In this document: positions 25,585 through 35,072 of the stretch, in pieces
Layout: the number at the start of each line of letters is the position of its first letter
Numbering within the stretch: the first letter of the stretch is position 1
Assembly (NCBI RefSeq): GCF_019355935.1
Contig: NZ_CP079925.1
Coordinates: 558,001-622,000, forward strand
Source: Comamonas sp. Y33R10-2
Lineage (GTDB): Bacteria; Pseudomonadota; Gammaproteobacteria; Burkholderiales; Burkholderiaceae_C
Length of the DNA stretch: 64,000 nt
Direction: 5' to 3'
Program-made: the position numbers and the translations under genes
Notes under the pieces: generated by a model
What the model was told of the DNA's origin: nothing
The model's database searches: none
What the model saw: the letters and a program-made list of their open reading frames with translations, nothing else

Positions 25585-27831
25585 ATGACCATGTTCAATA
25601 AAGTTACCAAGACTTTCCAGTGGGGTCAGCACACGGTCACCATGGAAACCGGCGAAATCGCCCGTCAAGCTTCCGGCGCTGTGCTGGTCAACATCGATGA
25701 CACCGTGGTTCTGGCCACTGTCGTGGGTTCCAAGATCGCTAAGTCGGGTCAAGACTTTTTCCCCTTGACCGTTGACTACATTGAGAAGACATACGCCGCC
25801 GGCAAGATCCCTGGTAGCTTCTTCAAGCGCGAAGCCAAGCCTTCGGAGCACGAAACTCTGACCTCGCGTCTGATCGACCGTCCTATCCGTCCTCTGTTCC
25901 CAGAAGGCTTCTACAACGACGTGCACGTGGTCATCCACACCATCTCGTTGAACCCTGAAGTGGATGCTGACATTGCCGCGATGATTGCAGTGTCCGCCGC
26001 TTTGTCGGTGTCGGGTTTGCCTTTCAGCGGCCCTATCGGTGCAGCCCGCGTGGGTTACATCAACGGCGAATATGTGCTGAACCCCGGTCAAACTCAGCGC
26101 AAGGATTCGCTGATGGATCTGGTCGTTGCCGGTACTGAATCTGCCGTGCTGATGGTCGAGTCCGAAGCCAAGCAACTGACTGAAGAGTTGATGCTGGGTG
26201 CTGTGGTTTATGGCCACGAACAAAGCCAGATCGCTATCAATGCCATTCACGACCTGGTGCGTGAAGGCGGCAAGCCCGCTTGGGATTGGACTGCTCCTGC
26301 TAAGGACGAAGCCCTGATCGCCAAGGTCGCTGAGCTGGGTGAAGCCAAGCTGCGCGCTGCCTACCAAGAGCGTAACAAGCAAGTTCGCACGCACGCTAGC
26401 CGTCTGGCTTACGCCGATGTGAAGGCTGGCTTGGCTGCACAAGGCGTGGCGTTTGACGGCGTCAAGGTTGAGAGCATGCTGTTCGACATCGAAGCCAACA
26501 TCGTGCGTTCGCAGATTCTGGCGGGTGAGCCGCGTATCGACGGCCGCGACACTCGCACCGTGCGTCCTATCGAAATTCGCAACTCCGTGCTGCCCCGCAC
26601 CCACGGCTCCGCTCTGTTTACCCGTGGTGAAACCCAGGCTCTGGTGATCTCTACTCTGGGTACCGAGCGTGATGCACAGCGTATCGATGCGCTGGCTGGT
26701 GAGTTCGAAGACAACTTCCTGTTCCACTACAACATGCCTCCCTTTGCCACCGGTGAAGTGGGCCGCATGGGTTCGACCAAGCGCCGCGAAATCGGTCACG
26801 GTCGTTTGGCCAAGCGCGCTCTGGCCGCTTGCCTGCCTACCAAGGAAGAGTTCCCCTACACCATCCGCGTGGTGTCGGAAATCACGGAATCCAACGGTTC
26901 TTCGTCCATGGCTTCGGTCTGCGGCGGCTGCCTGGCCATGATGGATGCTGGTGTTCCTATGAAGGCACACGTGGCTGGTATCGCCATGGGTCTGATCAAA
27001 GAAGACAACAAGTTTGCCGTGCTGACCGACATCCTGGGTGATGAAGATCACCTGGGTGACATGGACTTCAAGGTGGCCGGTACTACCAACGGTATTACTG
27101 CGCTGCAGATGGACATCAAGATCCAAGGCATTACCAAGGAAATCATGCAGGTCGCTCTGGCTCAGGCCAAGGAAGCGCGCATGCACATCTTGGGCAAGAT
27201 GCAAGAAGCCATGGGCGAAGCCAAGACCGAAGTTTCTGACTTCGCTCCTAAGCTGTTCACCATGAAGATCAACCCTGAGAAGATCCGTGACGTGATCGGT
27301 AAGGGCGGCGCGACTATCCGTGCGCTGACCGAAGAAACCGGCACCCAGATCAACATCTCGGAAGACGGCACCATCACCATTGCTGCCACTGACGGCGCCA
27401 AGGCTGAAGCTGCCAAGCTGCGTATCGAGCAGATCACCGCTGAAGTCGAAATCGGCAAGATCTACGAAGGCCCGATCGTCAAGATCTTGGAATTCGGTGC
27501 TCTGATCAACCTGTTGCCCGGCAAGGACGGTCTGCTGCACATCAGCCAGATCGCTCACGAGCGCGTGGAAAAGGTCACCGACTACCTGCAAGAAGGCCAA
27601 GTGGTCAAGGTCAAGGTTCTGGAAACAGACGACAAGGGCCGCGTCAAGCTGTCCATGAAGGCTTTGATCGAGCGTCCTGCTGGCATGCCTGAGCGTGAGC
27701 CTCGCGAGCCTCGCGAACAGCGTGAGTACCGCGACCGCGCTCCTCGTCAGAACCGCGATTCCCGCGAGAGCCGTGAGCCCCGCGAAAATCGTGGCTTTGC
27801 TGACGACCAGCAGCAGCAACAGCAGCAGTAA
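25585..27831 (+). CDS. pnp: Polyribonucleotide nucleotidyltransferase (PNPase)
   Basis: PNPase degrades RNA 3'-to-5' by phosphorolysis and is a degradosome component. The 748-residue product has two RNase PH domains (first about 10-230; second with [20 protein letters not shown] and [16 protein letters not shown]), a KH domain with GKGG at 572-575, and an S1 domain ([20 protein letters not shown]). After S1 comes an unusual tail of about 45 residues with repeated Arg-Glu and a terminal run of seven Gln. The start is preceded by AAGGAG. A hairpin stands in the leader and a strong terminator follows. Confidence 0.97.
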   Translation: MTMFNKVTKTFQWGQHTVTMETGEIARQASGAVLVNIDDTVVLATVVGSKIAKSGQDFFPLTVDYIEKTYAAGKIPGSFFKREAKPSEHETLTSRLIDRPIRPLFPEGFYNDVHVVIHTISLNPEVDADIAAMIAVSAALSVSGLPFSGPIGAARVGYINGEYVLNPGQTQRKDSLMDLVVAGTESAVLMVESEAKQLTEELMLGAVVYGHEQSQIAINAIHDLVREGGKPAWDWTAPAKDEALIAKVAELGEAKLRAAYQERNKQVRTHASRLAYADVKAGLAAQGVAFDGVKVESMLFDIEANIVRSQILAGEPRIDGRDTRTVRPIEIRNSVLPRTHGSALFTRGETQALVISTLGTERDAQRIDALAGEFEDNFLFHYNMPPFATGEVGRMGSTKRREIGHGRLAKRALAACLPTKEEFPYTIRVVSEITESNGSSSMASVCGGCLAMMDAGVPMKAHVAGIAMGLIKEDNKFAVLTDILGDEDHLGDMDFKVAGTTNGITALQMDIKIQGITKEIMQVALAQAKEARMHILGKMQEAMGEAKTEVSDFAPKLFTMKINPEKIRDVIGKGGATIRALTEETGTQINISEDGTITIAATDGAKAEAAKLRIEQITAEVEIGKIYEGPIVKILEFGALINLLPGKDGLLHISQIAHERVEKVTDYLQEGQVVKVKVLETDDKGRVKLSMKALIERPAGMPEREPREPREQREYRDRAPRQNRDSRESREPRENRGFADDQQQQQQQ

Positions 27832-27839
27832 TCGCTGAG

Positions 27840-27872
27840 CAGGAGTCCATCTTCGGGTGGACTCCTGTTTTG
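27840..27872 (+). terminator. Intrinsic terminator of pnp
   Basis: The stem CAGGAGTCCATC (27840-27851) pairs with GGTGGACTCCTG (27856-27867) around a UUCG tetraloop, with only one U-G pair, and is followed by TTTTG. It starts 8 bases after the pnp stop codon. Confidence 0.88.
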
Positions 27873-27904
27873 TTGATAGCTACGTGGCTTTGATTGATTA
27901 GTCC

Positions 27905-27950
27905 TGATTTGATAGCAGCTAGTCTTTATTGAATAAGGACTAGAGGCTTG
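27905..27950 (+). repeat. Imperfect-hairpin extragenic repeat, copy B
   Basis: TGATAGCAGCTAGTC ... GGACTAGAGGCTTG, with arms CTAGTC (27919-27924) and GACTAG (27938-27943) and a T-rich tail. It has the same design as the copies at 12636-12682 and 63718-63768. A related GATAGC word is seen at 27874-27879, so two degenerate copies may lie side by side. Confidence 0.5.
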
Positions 27951-27987
27951 TTTTATTGATAACAGCCTGAATATGGAAATGAACACA

Positions 27988-28980
27988 ATGCGAGCGGTGG
28001 AAATCACCGGCTACGGCGCGCCTGACGTGCTGCGCATGGGTGTGCGTCCCATGCCTGTGGCGGCTGAGGGTGAGGTGCTGATTCGCGTGACCGCGAGCGG
28101 TATCAATCGCCCTGATGTGATGCAGCGCAAAGGTCATTACGCGCCGCCTCCCGGCGCTTCGGATCTGCCGGGGCTAGAGGTTGCGGGTGTGATCGTTGCG
28201 GGCGATGAGTCGGCAATGGCTCAAGCGGGCTTTAAGCTTGGCGATCGCGTTTGCGCGCTGGTGGCGGGTGGCGGCTACGCGCAGTTTTGCACTGCCCCTG
28301 TTGTCCAGTGCTTGCCAGTACCAGCAGGTCTGACGGATGTGCAGGCAGCGGCTTTGCCGGAGACCTTTTTTACGGTCTGGAGCAATGTGTTTGACCGGGC
28401 GGCTTTGCAGCCTGGTGAAACTTTGCTGGTGCAAGGCGGCGGCAGCGGCATTGGCGTTACTGCAATTCAGGTGGCGAAGGCCTTGGGCTCTAAAGTGATT
28501 GTGACTGCTGGCAGTGATGCCAAGTGCAATGACTGCTTGGGCTTCGGTGCGGATCACGCCATCAATTACAAAACTCAGGACTTCGCGGCTGAAGTGCAGC
28601 GCATCACAGCAGGCGAGGGCGTTAATGTCATTTTGGACATGGTTGCAGGCGACTATATTGCGCGTGAAGTGCAGTGCTTGGCGCCTGATGGGCGCTTGGT
28701 CATCATCGCCGCTCAGGGTGGCGTGAAGGCTGAGTTCGATGCAGGTCTTGTGCTGCGTAAGCGACTGACTATTACGGGGTCAACGCTGCGTCCTCGCTCA
28801 ATTGCCTTTAAGGCTGCGATTGCGCAGGCGCTCAAGCGCAATGTCTGGCCTCTGTTGGAGTCCGGCAAGGTGCGTCCAGCCATTTATCGTGAATTTGATG
28901 CTGCTGACGCGGCGCAGGCTCATGCGCTGATGGAGTCTAGTCAGCACACCGGAAAAATCGTTTTGACGTGGGAAACATGA
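27988..28980 (+). CDS. NAD(P)H-quinone oxidoreductase, zinc-less MDR family
   Basis: This 330-residue medium-chain-dehydrogenase-like enzyme is of the quinone oxidoreductase (QOR/PIG3) type. It shows [28 protein letters not shown] and the Rossmann motif [20 protein letters not shown], which binds NADPH; the catalytic and structural zinc ligands of alcohol dehydrogenases are absent. ATGs at 27973 and 27979 are also possible; 27988 has GGAA 9 bases upstream and matches family starts. Its stop overlaps the tpiA start (ATGA), so it is likely co-transcribed with tpiA and secG. Confidence 0.88.
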   Translation: MRAVEITGYGAPDVLRMGVRPMPVAAEGEVLIRVTASGINRPDVMQRKGHYAPPPGASDLPGLEVAGVIVAGDESAMAQAGFKLGDRVCALVAGGGYAQFCTAPVVQCLPVPAGLTDVQAAALPETFFTVWSNVFDRAALQPGETLLVQGGGSGIGVTAIQVAKALGSKVIVTAGSDAKCNDCLGFGADHAINYKTQDFAAEVQRITAGEGVNVILDMVAGDYIAREVQCLAPDGRLVIIAAQGGVKAEFDAGLVLRKRLTITGSTLRPRSIAFKAAIAQALKRNVWPLLESGKVRPAIYREFDAADAAQAHALMESSQHTGKIVLTWET

Positions 28981-29723
28981 AGCAAAAACTCATTGTTGGC
29001 AATTGGAAGATGAACGGCAGCTTGGCTGCTAATGCTGCTTTGCTGCAGGCCATCAAGCAGGGCTTGCCCGCTGATAACAAGGCAGGTGTGGCTGTGGCAG
29101 TACCCGCACCGTATCTGGCTCAAGTCCAGGCAGAACTTGCAGGTTCTGCTATCAGTGTGGGAGCGCAAGATGTATCGCAACACGAACAGGGCGCCTTTAC
29201 TGGCGAGGCTTCGGCCACCATGCTCAAAGAGTTTGGCGTGCGTTATGCGTTAGTCGGTCACTCCGAGCGTCGTCAATACCACGGCGAAACGGATGCGGTT
29301 GTTGCTGCTAAGGCGCAGGCGGCTTTGTCCAAGGGCATCACACCTGTTGTTTGCGTGGGCGAGACTTTGGCTGAGCGTGAAGCCGGCCAAACTGAAGCGG
29401 TGGTCAAGCGTCAACTCGCAGCGGTGATTCACCAAGTGGGTCCATGCGTGAGCGAGTTGGTCGTGGCTTATGAGCCTGTTTGGGCGATTGGCACCGGCAA
29501 GACTGCAACACCTGAGCAAGCTCAACAAGTCCATGCTGTGCTGCGTGCGCAGCTGGCAGCGGCTAGCGACAAGGCGGCTCGCGTACCTTTGCTCTACGGC
29601 GGCAGCATGAATGCAGCCAACGCCGAGCAGTTGCTCGCTCAAGCGGATATTGATGGCGGTTTGATCGGCGGAGCAGCGCTGAAGGCCCCTGACTTTCTCA
29701 CCATTATTGCGGCTGCGCAATAA
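28977..29723 (+). CDS. tpiA: Triosephosphate isomerase
   Basis: TpiA interconverts dihydroxyacetone phosphate and glyceraldehyde 3-phosphate in glycolysis. The 248-residue product shows the N-terminal GNWKMNGS with the catalytic lysine, the catalytic His in VGHSERR, the catalytic Glu in [15 protein letters not shown], and the phosphate-binding [14 protein letters not shown] and [11 protein letters not shown]. The ATG overlaps the quinone oxidoreductase stop; a GTG at 28968 is the alternative. secG follows after 58 bases, a common order in betaproteobacteria. Confidence 0.97.
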   Translation: MKQKLIVGNWKMNGSLAANAALLQAIKQGLPADNKAGVAVAVPAPYLAQVQAELAGSAISVGAQDVSQHEQGAFTGEASATMLKEFGVRYALVGHSERRQYHGETDAVVAAKAQAALSKGITPVVCVGETLAEREAGQTEAVVKRQLAAVIHQVGPCVSELVVAYEPVWAIGTGKTATPEQAQQVHAVLRAQLAAASDKAARVPLLYGGSMNAANAEQLLAQADIDGGLIGGAALKAPDFLTIIAAAQ

Positions 29724-29733
29724 TTCGTTTATG

Positions 29734-29752
29734 CCGCACCTTCGGTGTGGCG
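29734..29752 (+). other. Intercistronic hairpin between tpiA and secG
   Basis: GCCGCACC (29734-29741) / GGTGTGGC (29745-29752) form an 8-bp stem with one G-U pair and a TTC loop. No T tract follows, so it is not an intrinsic terminator and may only protect or separate the messages. Confidence 0.35.
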
Positions 29753-29781
29753 CTCCATGATTCAGATAACTAGGTTTTGAT

Positions 29782-30165
29782 ATGAACGTCTTATCCAGCG
29801 TCATTCTCGCGGTGCAAATGCTGTCCGCTTTAGCCATGATTGGCTTGATCCTTATGCAGCACGGCAAGGGTGCCGATATGGGCGCTTCCTTCGGCGGCGG
29901 TGGCTCATCGGGCAGTTTGTTCGGCGCATCTGGTAGCGCTAACTTTTTGTCGCGCTCCACTGCGGCTCTGGCCACCGTGTTCTTCGTGGCTACTTTGGCT
30001 TTGGCTTATCTGAGCAACGTTCGTCCAGCAAGCTCGGGTAGCGTGCTGGAAGGCGCGGCTGCGACTGTGCCTGCCTCTTCGGCCCCCGCAGCGGCTACTG
30101 GTGCTGATGCGTCTGTGCCTGCTGCCGCTCCTGCTGAGGGCGCCGCGCAGATTCCTACAAAATAA
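29782..30165 (+). CDS. secG: Preprotein translocase subunit SecG
   Basis: SecG is the small membrane subunit of the SecYEG channel. The 127-residue product has two transmembrane segments (about 5-24 and 55-75) separated by the conserved cytosolic loop LMQHGKGADMGASFGGGGSS, with GSLFGASGSANFLSRSTA after it. The C-terminal tail is rich in Ala and Pro, longer than in E. coli but common in betaproteobacteria. It lies in the tpiA-secG-tRNA-Leu-nuo order. Confidence 0.95.
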   Translation: MNVLSSVILAVQMLSALAMIGLILMQHGKGADMGASFGGGGSSGSLFGASGSANFLSRSTAALATVFFVATLALAYLSNVRPASSGSVLEGAAATVPASSAPAAATGADASVPAAAPAEGAAQIPTK

Positions 30166-30175
30166 ATTTGATAAA

Positions 30176-30212
30176 AGCTTGAGGAACTCTAAATCAAAGG
30201 GTTTTTCAAGCT
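30176..30212 (+). other. Long hairpin between secG and tRNA-Leu
   Basis: AGCTTGAGGAACTC (30176-30189) can pair along 14 positions (three of them G-U) with GGGTTTTTCAAGCT (30199-30212) around a 9-base loop. There is no T tract after the stem. It may be a processing site that releases the tRNA, or a weak terminator of secG. Confidence 0.4.
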
Positions 30213-30285
30213 AGAATTCAAGGATTGCTCGGGGGTCAAGATCTTTGCAACGAAGATGCCCTTGATTGCTGAGCTTTGAGACGAT

Positions 30286-30370
30286 GCCGTCGTGGTGGAA
30301 TTGGTAGACACGCTATCTTGAGGGGGTAGTGGCGAAAGCTGTGCGAGTTCGAGTCTCGCCGACGGCACCA
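30286..30370 (+). tRNA. tRNA-Leu (anticodon GAG)
   Basis: The 85-base gene includes the encoded CCA. The acceptor stem is GCCGTCG / CGACGGC, with A as discriminator. The D-arm contains GGAATTGGTAGAC, the anticodon stem-loop is CTATC-TTGAGGG-GGTAG with anticodon GAG, the long variable arm (class II, as for leucine) follows, and the T-arm loop is GTTCGAGTC. It lies 80 bases before nuoA with no terminator seen between them, so it is probably processed from the nuo transcript or from a shared one. Confidence 0.96.
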
Positions 30371-30449
30371 ACACATAACTAAAAAACCTGCCCTGCTGAT
30401 CAGGCAGTGATCGGTGAGGCTAGTGTTTGAAAAAAACAGGGCCCACTCG

Positions 30450-30809
30450 ATGAATATCGATCAGTACCTTCCCGTTCTTCTGTTTATTCTCATTGGCATA
30501 GCCGTGGGCGTAGTTCCTCTCGTACTTGGTTACGTGCTGGGACCCAATCGTCCAGACGATGCTAAAAACTCCCCTTACGAATGCGGTTTCGAAGCGTTTG
30601 ATGACGCTCGAATGAAGTTCGATGTGCGCTACTACTTAGTCGCCATCTTGTTCATTTTGTTCGACTTGGAAATCGCATTTCTATTGCCCTGGGCTGTCGC
30701 TCTTAAAGACGTTGGCGGCGCGGGCTTTGTTGCTGTTCTGATCTTCTTGGCCATTCTGGTCGTAGGCTTTGCTTACGAGTGGAAAAAAGGCGCCTTGGAT
30801 TGGGAATGA
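30450..30809 (+). CDS. nuoA: NADH-quinone oxidoreductase subunit A
   Basis: First gene of the complex I operon. The 119-residue membrane protein has three transmembrane segments and the conserved loop [20 protein letters not shown], which closes part of the quinone pocket next to NuoD and NuoH. The start at 30450 is chosen because the family begins with a short N-terminus ahead of the first helix; the frame is open back to 30414. nuoB follows after 22 bases. Confidence 0.96.
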   Translation: MNIDQYLPVLLFILIGIAVGVVPLVLGYVLGPNRPDDAKNSPYECGFEAFDDARMKFDVRYYLVAILFILFDLEIAFLLPWAVALKDVGGAGFVAVLIFLAILVVGFAYEWKKGALDWE

Positions 30810-30831
30810 GTAGCTTCACTGAGGAAATACG

Positions 30832-31311
30832 ATGATCGAAGGCGTGATGAAGGAAGGCTTTGTCACCACCAGTTACGATACGGTGGTGAACTGGGCCAAA
30901 ACAGGGTCGATCTGGCCCATGACGTTTGGCCTTGCCTGTTGCGCGGTGGAGATGATGCATGCAGCCGCAGCGCGCTATGACATTGGACGCTTCGGCTCTG
31001 AAGTGTTCCGTGCCAGCCCCCGCCACTCCGACCTGATGATTGTTGCCGGTACGCTGTGCAACAAGATGGCCCCGGCAATGCGCAAGGTGTATGACCAGAT
31101 GTCCGAGCCCCGCTGGGTCATCTCCATGGGCTCTTGTGCCAATGGCGGTGGTTATTACCATTACAGCTATTCAGTGGTGCGCGGCTGTGATCGCATCGTG
31201 CCAGTGGATGTCTATGTACCTGGTTGCCCCCCGACAGCGGAAGCGCTGATCTACGGCATCATCCAGCTGCAGCAGAAGATTCGTCGTACTCAAACCATCG
31301 CTCGCGTTTAA
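30832..31311 (+). CDS. nuoB: NADH-quinone oxidoreductase subunit B
   Basis: NuoB carries cluster N2, the last iron-sulfur centre before quinone. The four ligands are seen as C36 and C37 ([10 protein letters not shown]), C102 (GSCANGGG) and C132 ([11 protein letters not shown]). At 159 residues it has the family length. It lies between nuoA (22 bases) and nuoC (9 bases) and is part of the peripheral arm. Confidence 0.97.
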   Translation: MIEGVMKEGFVTTSYDTVVNWAKTGSIWPMTFGLACCAVEMMHAAAARYDIGRFGSEVFRASPRHSDLMIVAGTLCNKMAPAMRKVYDQMSEPRWVISMGSCANGGGYYHYSYSVVRGCDRIVPVDVYVPGCPPTAEALIYGIIQLQQKIRRTQTIARV

Positions 31312-31320
31312 AGGGTCGAA

Positions 31321-31932
31321 ATGACTGCAATTGCGATTCACCCCGAAAAGCTGCGCGACGTTGTGACGGCGGCTTTAGGCGACAAGGTTCGCTCCATCAC
31401 TTTGGCTTATGGCGAAGTGACAGTTGAAGTGTCTGCCGATCAGTATTTGGATGTGATGCAAATCTTGCGCAATGCGCCTGATTGCAAGTTCGAGATGTTG
31501 CTGGATCTGTGCGGTGTGGATTACTCCACCTATGCAGAAGTCGGCAAAGATGGTCCACGCTTTGCTGTAGTGTCCCATCTGATGTCTCTAACGCTGAACC
31601 AGCGCTTGCGCGTTCGTGTGTTCTGCGCTGATGATGATTTCCCCGTCGTGGCTTCGATTAATCCGATCTGGAGTGCTGCCAACTGGTTCGAGCGCGAAGC
31701 GTTTGACTTGTTTGGTATCGTATTCGAAGGTCACGAAGACCTGCGTCGCATCTTGACCGATTATGGTTTCATCGGTCATCCATTCCGCAAGGATTTTCCC
31801 TTGTCTGGCTATGTGGAAATGCGCTACGACGCCGAAGAAAAGCGAGTGGTCTACCAGCCCGTCACGATTGAGCCTCGCGAAATTACGCCACGCATCATTC
31901 GTGAAGAAAACTATGGCGGAGGCCTGCACTAA
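31321..31932 (+). CDS. nuoC: NADH-quinone oxidoreductase subunit C
   Basis: The 203-residue 30-kDa subunit homologue has the family signature [20 protein letters not shown], then [20 protein letters not shown]. It is separate from NuoD, unlike the fused NuoCD of E. coli, as expected in alpha- and betaproteobacteria. It belongs to the peripheral arm around the quinone site. nuoD follows after 30 bases. Confidence 0.96.
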   Translation: MTAIAIHPEKLRDVVTAALGDKVRSITLAYGEVTVEVSADQYLDVMQILRNAPDCKFEMLLDLCGVDYSTYAEVGKDGPRFAVVSHLMSLTLNQRLRVRVFCADDDFPVVASINPIWSAANWFEREAFDLFGIVFEGHEDLRRILTDYGFIGHPFRKDFPLSGYVEMRYDAEEKRVVYQPVTIEPREITPRIIREENYGGGLH

Positions 31933-31962
31933 AGGGCGCGCAGCGCCTTTTAACGGAAGACC

Positions 31963-33216
31963 ATGGCAGAAATCAAGAACTACTCCCTGAACTTTGGTCC
32001 GCAGCACCCGGCCGCGCACGGTGTGCTGCGTCTGGTGCTAGAGCTCGATGGTGAGGTGGTGCAACGCGCCGACCCTCATATCGGTTTGCTCCACCGTGCG
32101 ACCGAAAAACTGGCCGAAAGCAAGACGTATATCCAGTCGCTGCCCTATATGGACCGCCTGGATTACTGCTCGATGATGAGCAACGAGCATGCTTACTGTT
32201 TGGCTATTGAAAAGTTGATGGGCATTGAAGTGCCTATCCGTGCCCAGTACATCCGTGTGATGTTCTCGGAAATCACCCGCATCATGAATCACCTGATGTG
32301 GCTGGGTTCCTCAGGTAACGATGCTGGCAGCTCCACCATCTTGATCTACAGCTTCCGCGAACGCGAAGCGCTGATGGACATGTATGAAGCCGTTTCGGGT
32401 GCTCGTATGCACGCGGCTTACTTCCGACCAGGCGGTGTATACCGCGACCTGCCGGACAGCATGCCTCAGTACAAGGCCAGCAAGGTACGCAATGTGCGCT
32501 CCATGGAAGCCATGAACGAAGACCGTAAGGGTTCGTTGCTGGATTTCATTGACGCCTTTACGCAGCGCTTTCCCAAGTGCGCTGATGAATACGAAACACT
32601 GTTGACAGACAATCGTATTTGGAAGCAGCGTAACGTCGGTATCGGCGTGGTAACTGCAGAGCGCGCTATCAATTTGGGACTGACTGGTCCTATGTTGCGC
32701 GCTTCTGGCCTGCCCTGGGATATGCGCAAAACGCAGCCCTACGAGGTCTATGACAAGCTGGACTTTGATATTCCAGTGGGTGCTACAGGCGATTGCTACG
32801 ACCGTTACTTGGTGCGCATGGCTGAAATGCGCGAGTCCAACAAAATCATCAAGCAATGCGTGGATTGGCTGCGTGTCAATCCAGGCCCGGTGATTACGGA
32901 CAACCACAAGGTTGCACCTGCAAGCCGCGAAGCCATGAAGTCCAACATGGAAGAGCTGATTCACCACTTCAAGCTCTTTACTGAAGGCTTTAAGGTTCCT
33001 GAAGGCGAAGCTTATGCTTCCGTCGAGCACCCCAAGGGTGAGTTCGGCATTTACTTGATCAGCGATGGCGCCAACAAGCCTTATCGTTTGAAAATTCGTC
33101 CACCAGGATTTGCGCACATGGGAGCTCTTGATGAGCTGTGCCGTGGTCACATGCTGGCTGATGCCGTGATGGTGCTCAGTACCCTGGACATCGTGTTTGG
33201 AGACGTTGACCGATGA
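31963..33216 (+). CDS. nuoD: NADH-quinone oxidoreductase subunit D
   Basis: The 417-residue 49-kDa subunit homologue forms, with NuoB, the quinone reduction site. Family motifs are [32 protein letters not shown] and [17 protein letters not shown], plus [20 protein letters not shown] near the end. The stop overlaps the nuoE start (ATGA), so the two are probably translationally coupled. Confidence 0.97.
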   Translation: MAEIKNYSLNFGPQHPAAHGVLRLVLELDGEVVQRADPHIGLLHRATEKLAESKTYIQSLPYMDRLDYCSMMSNEHAYCLAIEKLMGIEVPIRAQYIRVMFSEITRIMNHLMWLGSSGNDAGSSTILIYSFREREALMDMYEAVSGARMHAAYFRPGGVYRDLPDSMPQYKASKVRNVRSMEAMNEDRKGSLLDFIDAFTQRFPKCADEYETLLTDNRIWKQRNVGIGVVTAERAINLGLTGPMLRASGLPWDMRKTQPYEVYDKLDFDIPVGATGDCYDRYLVRMAEMRESNKIIKQCVDWLRVNPGPVITDNHKVAPASREAMKSNMEELIHHFKLFTEGFKVPEGEAYASVEHPKGEFGIYLISDGANKPYRLKIRPPGFAHMGALDELCRGHMLADAVMVLSTLDIVFGDVDR

Positions 33217-33701
33217 TTACCGAAGCGACCAAAGAACGCTTTGCGCGTGAGGTGGCCAAGTACCCGGCTGAACAAAAGCAGTCGGCTGTCATGGCCTGTC
33301 TAAGCATCGTGCAGCAAGAGCAAGGCTGGGTGAGTGCAGAAAGCGAAGCCGTCATTGCCGATTACCTCGGCATGCCTGCGATTGCTGTACACGAGGTCAC
33401 CACGTTCTACAACATGTACAACCAGCACCCTGTTGGCAAGTACAAGTTAAACGTGTGTACCAATCTGCCATGCCAGTTGCGCGACGGCTACAAGGCCTTG
33501 CACCACCTGGAAGGCAAGCTGGGCATCAAGATGGGTGAGACCACGACTGATGGCATGTTTACGCTGCAGCAGTCTGAGTGCCAAGGCGCTTGCGCAGACT
33601 CCCCAGTGTTGCTGGTCAATGACCGTCACATGTGCAGCTTCATGACCAATGACAAGCTCGATGAGCTGGTCGACGGTCTGCGTGCCGCGGAGGGCAAATA
33701 A
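33213..33701 (+). CDS. nuoE: NADH-quinone oxidoreductase subunit E
   Basis: NuoE (162 residues) holds cluster N1a, a thioredoxin-fold [2Fe-2S] centre. Its ligands are C82 and C87 ([10 protein letters not shown]) and C123 and C127 ([11 protein letters not shown]). It is part of the NADH-oxidising module with NuoF and NuoG. It overlaps nuoD by 4 bases and nuoF by 1 base (TAATG). Confidence 0.96.
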   Translation: MITEATKERFAREVAKYPAEQKQSAVMACLSIVQQEQGWVSAESEAVIADYLGMPAIAVHEVTTFYNMYNQHPVGKYKLNVCTNLPCQLRDGYKALHHLEGKLGIKMGETTTDGMFTLQQSECQGACADSPVLLVNDRHMCSFMTNDKLDELVDGLRAAEGK

Positions 33702-35050
33702 TGAGCTCCGCAGCACAAAACGTACTGGCCAAGTTTGCCTCGACAGGTGAAGAGACTTGCTTTCACAACCGTCACATCAACCCGCAAATCTGCGCTGATC
33801 TGAATGGCAAGAACTGGTCCATCAAGGACTACGAAGGCCGCGGCGGTTACCAAGCTCTGCGCAAGTTACTGGGTAAAGATGGCGGCGAAGGTCTGACGCA
33901 AGATCAGGTCATTGCCACGGTCAAGGAGTCCGGTCTGCGAGGCCGCGGCGGCGCTGGCTTCCCTACGGGTCTGAAGTGGAGCTTTATGCCCCGTCAGTTC
34001 CCCGGTCAAAAGCACCTGGTGTGCAACTCCGACGAGGGCGAGCCCGGCACCTGCAAGGATCGCGAGATCCTCATGCACAACCCCCATATCGTGATCGAAG
34101 GCATGATCATTGCGGCTTACGCAATGGGCATCAGCATTGGTTACAACTACATCCACGGTGAAATCTTCGAAGTCTATGAGCGCTTCGAAGCCGCACTGGA
34201 AGAAGCCCGCGCTGCTGGCTTCTTGGGTGACAACATCATGGGCAGCAGCTTCAGCTTCCAGCTGCACGCACACCATGGTTTTGGCGCATATATCTGCGGT
34301 GAAGAAACCGCGCTGCTGGAATCGTTGGAAGGCAAGAAGGGTCAACCCCGCTTCAAGCCACCATTTCCCGCCAGCTTTGGTCTGTACGGCAAGCCTACAA
34401 CCATCAACAACACCGAAACATTCGCAGCTGTGCCTTGGATCATCCGCAACGGTGGTCAAGCCTACTTGGAATGCGGCAAGCCTAATAACGGCGGCACCAA
34501 GATCTATTCGGTCAGCGGTGACGTGAATCTGCCTGGCAACTATGAAGTGCCCATGGGCACGCCTTTTAGCAAGTTGCTGGAGTTGGCTGGCGGTGTGCGC
34601 ACCGGCCGCAAGCTCAAGGCGGTGATTCCTGGCGGCTCCTCGTCGCCCGTGCTGCCTGCTGACATCATGATGCAATGCACGATGGACTATGACTCCATCT
34701 CCAAGGCCGGCTCCATGCTGGGCTCGGGTGCTGTGATCGTGATGGACGATTCGCGCGACATGGTTGAAAGTCTGCTGCGCCTGTCGTACTTCTATTCGCA
34801 CGAGTCCTGCGGGCAGTGCACGCCTTGCCGTGAAGGTACAGGCTGGCTGTGGCGCGTGGTGAACCGTATTCAGCACGGCGAAGGCCGTCCGGAAGATATC
34901 GAGCTGTTGGATTCGGTATCCGTGAACATCATGGGACGCACAATTTGTGCGTTGGGCGATGCGGCAGCGATGCCGGTGCGCGCCATGATCAAGCACTTCC
35001 GCCACGAGTTTGAAGCAAAGATCCAGAACGCTACCAAGCAGGCTGCGTAA
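33701..35050 (+). CDS. nuoF: NADH-quinone oxidoreductase subunit F
   Basis: The 449-residue subunit binds NADH, FMN and cluster N3. The FMN/NADH glycine motif [10 protein letters not shown] is at 81-90; [17 protein letters not shown] and [19 protein letters not shown] follow. The N3 ligands are C370, C373, C376 ([14 protein letters not shown]) and C416 ([10 protein letters not shown]). The length is normal. nuoG follows after 22 bases. Confidence 0.97.
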   Translation: MSSAAQNVLAKFASTGEETCFHNRHINPQICADLNGKNWSIKDYEGRGGYQALRKLLGKDGGEGLTQDQVIATVKESGLRGRGGAGFPTGLKWSFMPRQFPGQKHLVCNSDEGEPGTCKDREILMHNPHIVIEGMIIAAYAMGISIGYNYIHGEIFEVYERFEAALEEARAAGFLGDNIMGSSFSFQLHAHHGFGAYICGEETALLESLEGKKGQPRFKPPFPASFGLYGKPTTINNTETFAAVPWIIRNGGQAYLECGKPNNGGTKIYSVSGDVNLPGNYEVPMGTPFSKLLELAGGVRTGRKLKAVIPGGSSSPVLPADIMMQCTMDYDSISKAGSMLGSGAVIVMDDSRDMVESLLRLSYFYSHESCGQCTPCREGTGWLWRVVNRIQHGEGRPEDIELLDSVSVNIMGRTICALGDAAAMPVRAMIKHFRHEFEAKIQNATKQAA

Positions 35051-35072
35051 GCGGACTGAACGCGAGACAAAT

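Noticed and set aside
25483-27819. A very long open frame on the minus strand opposite pnp
   Set aside because: It mirrors the codon pattern of pnp, has no family resemblance and its sequence is a His/Gln/Asp-rich translation typical of antisense frames in high-G+C genes.
30176-30212. Hairpin after secG as an intrinsic terminator
   Set aside because: The stem is followed by AGAATTCAAGG with no T tract, so it is listed only as a hairpin of unknown role.
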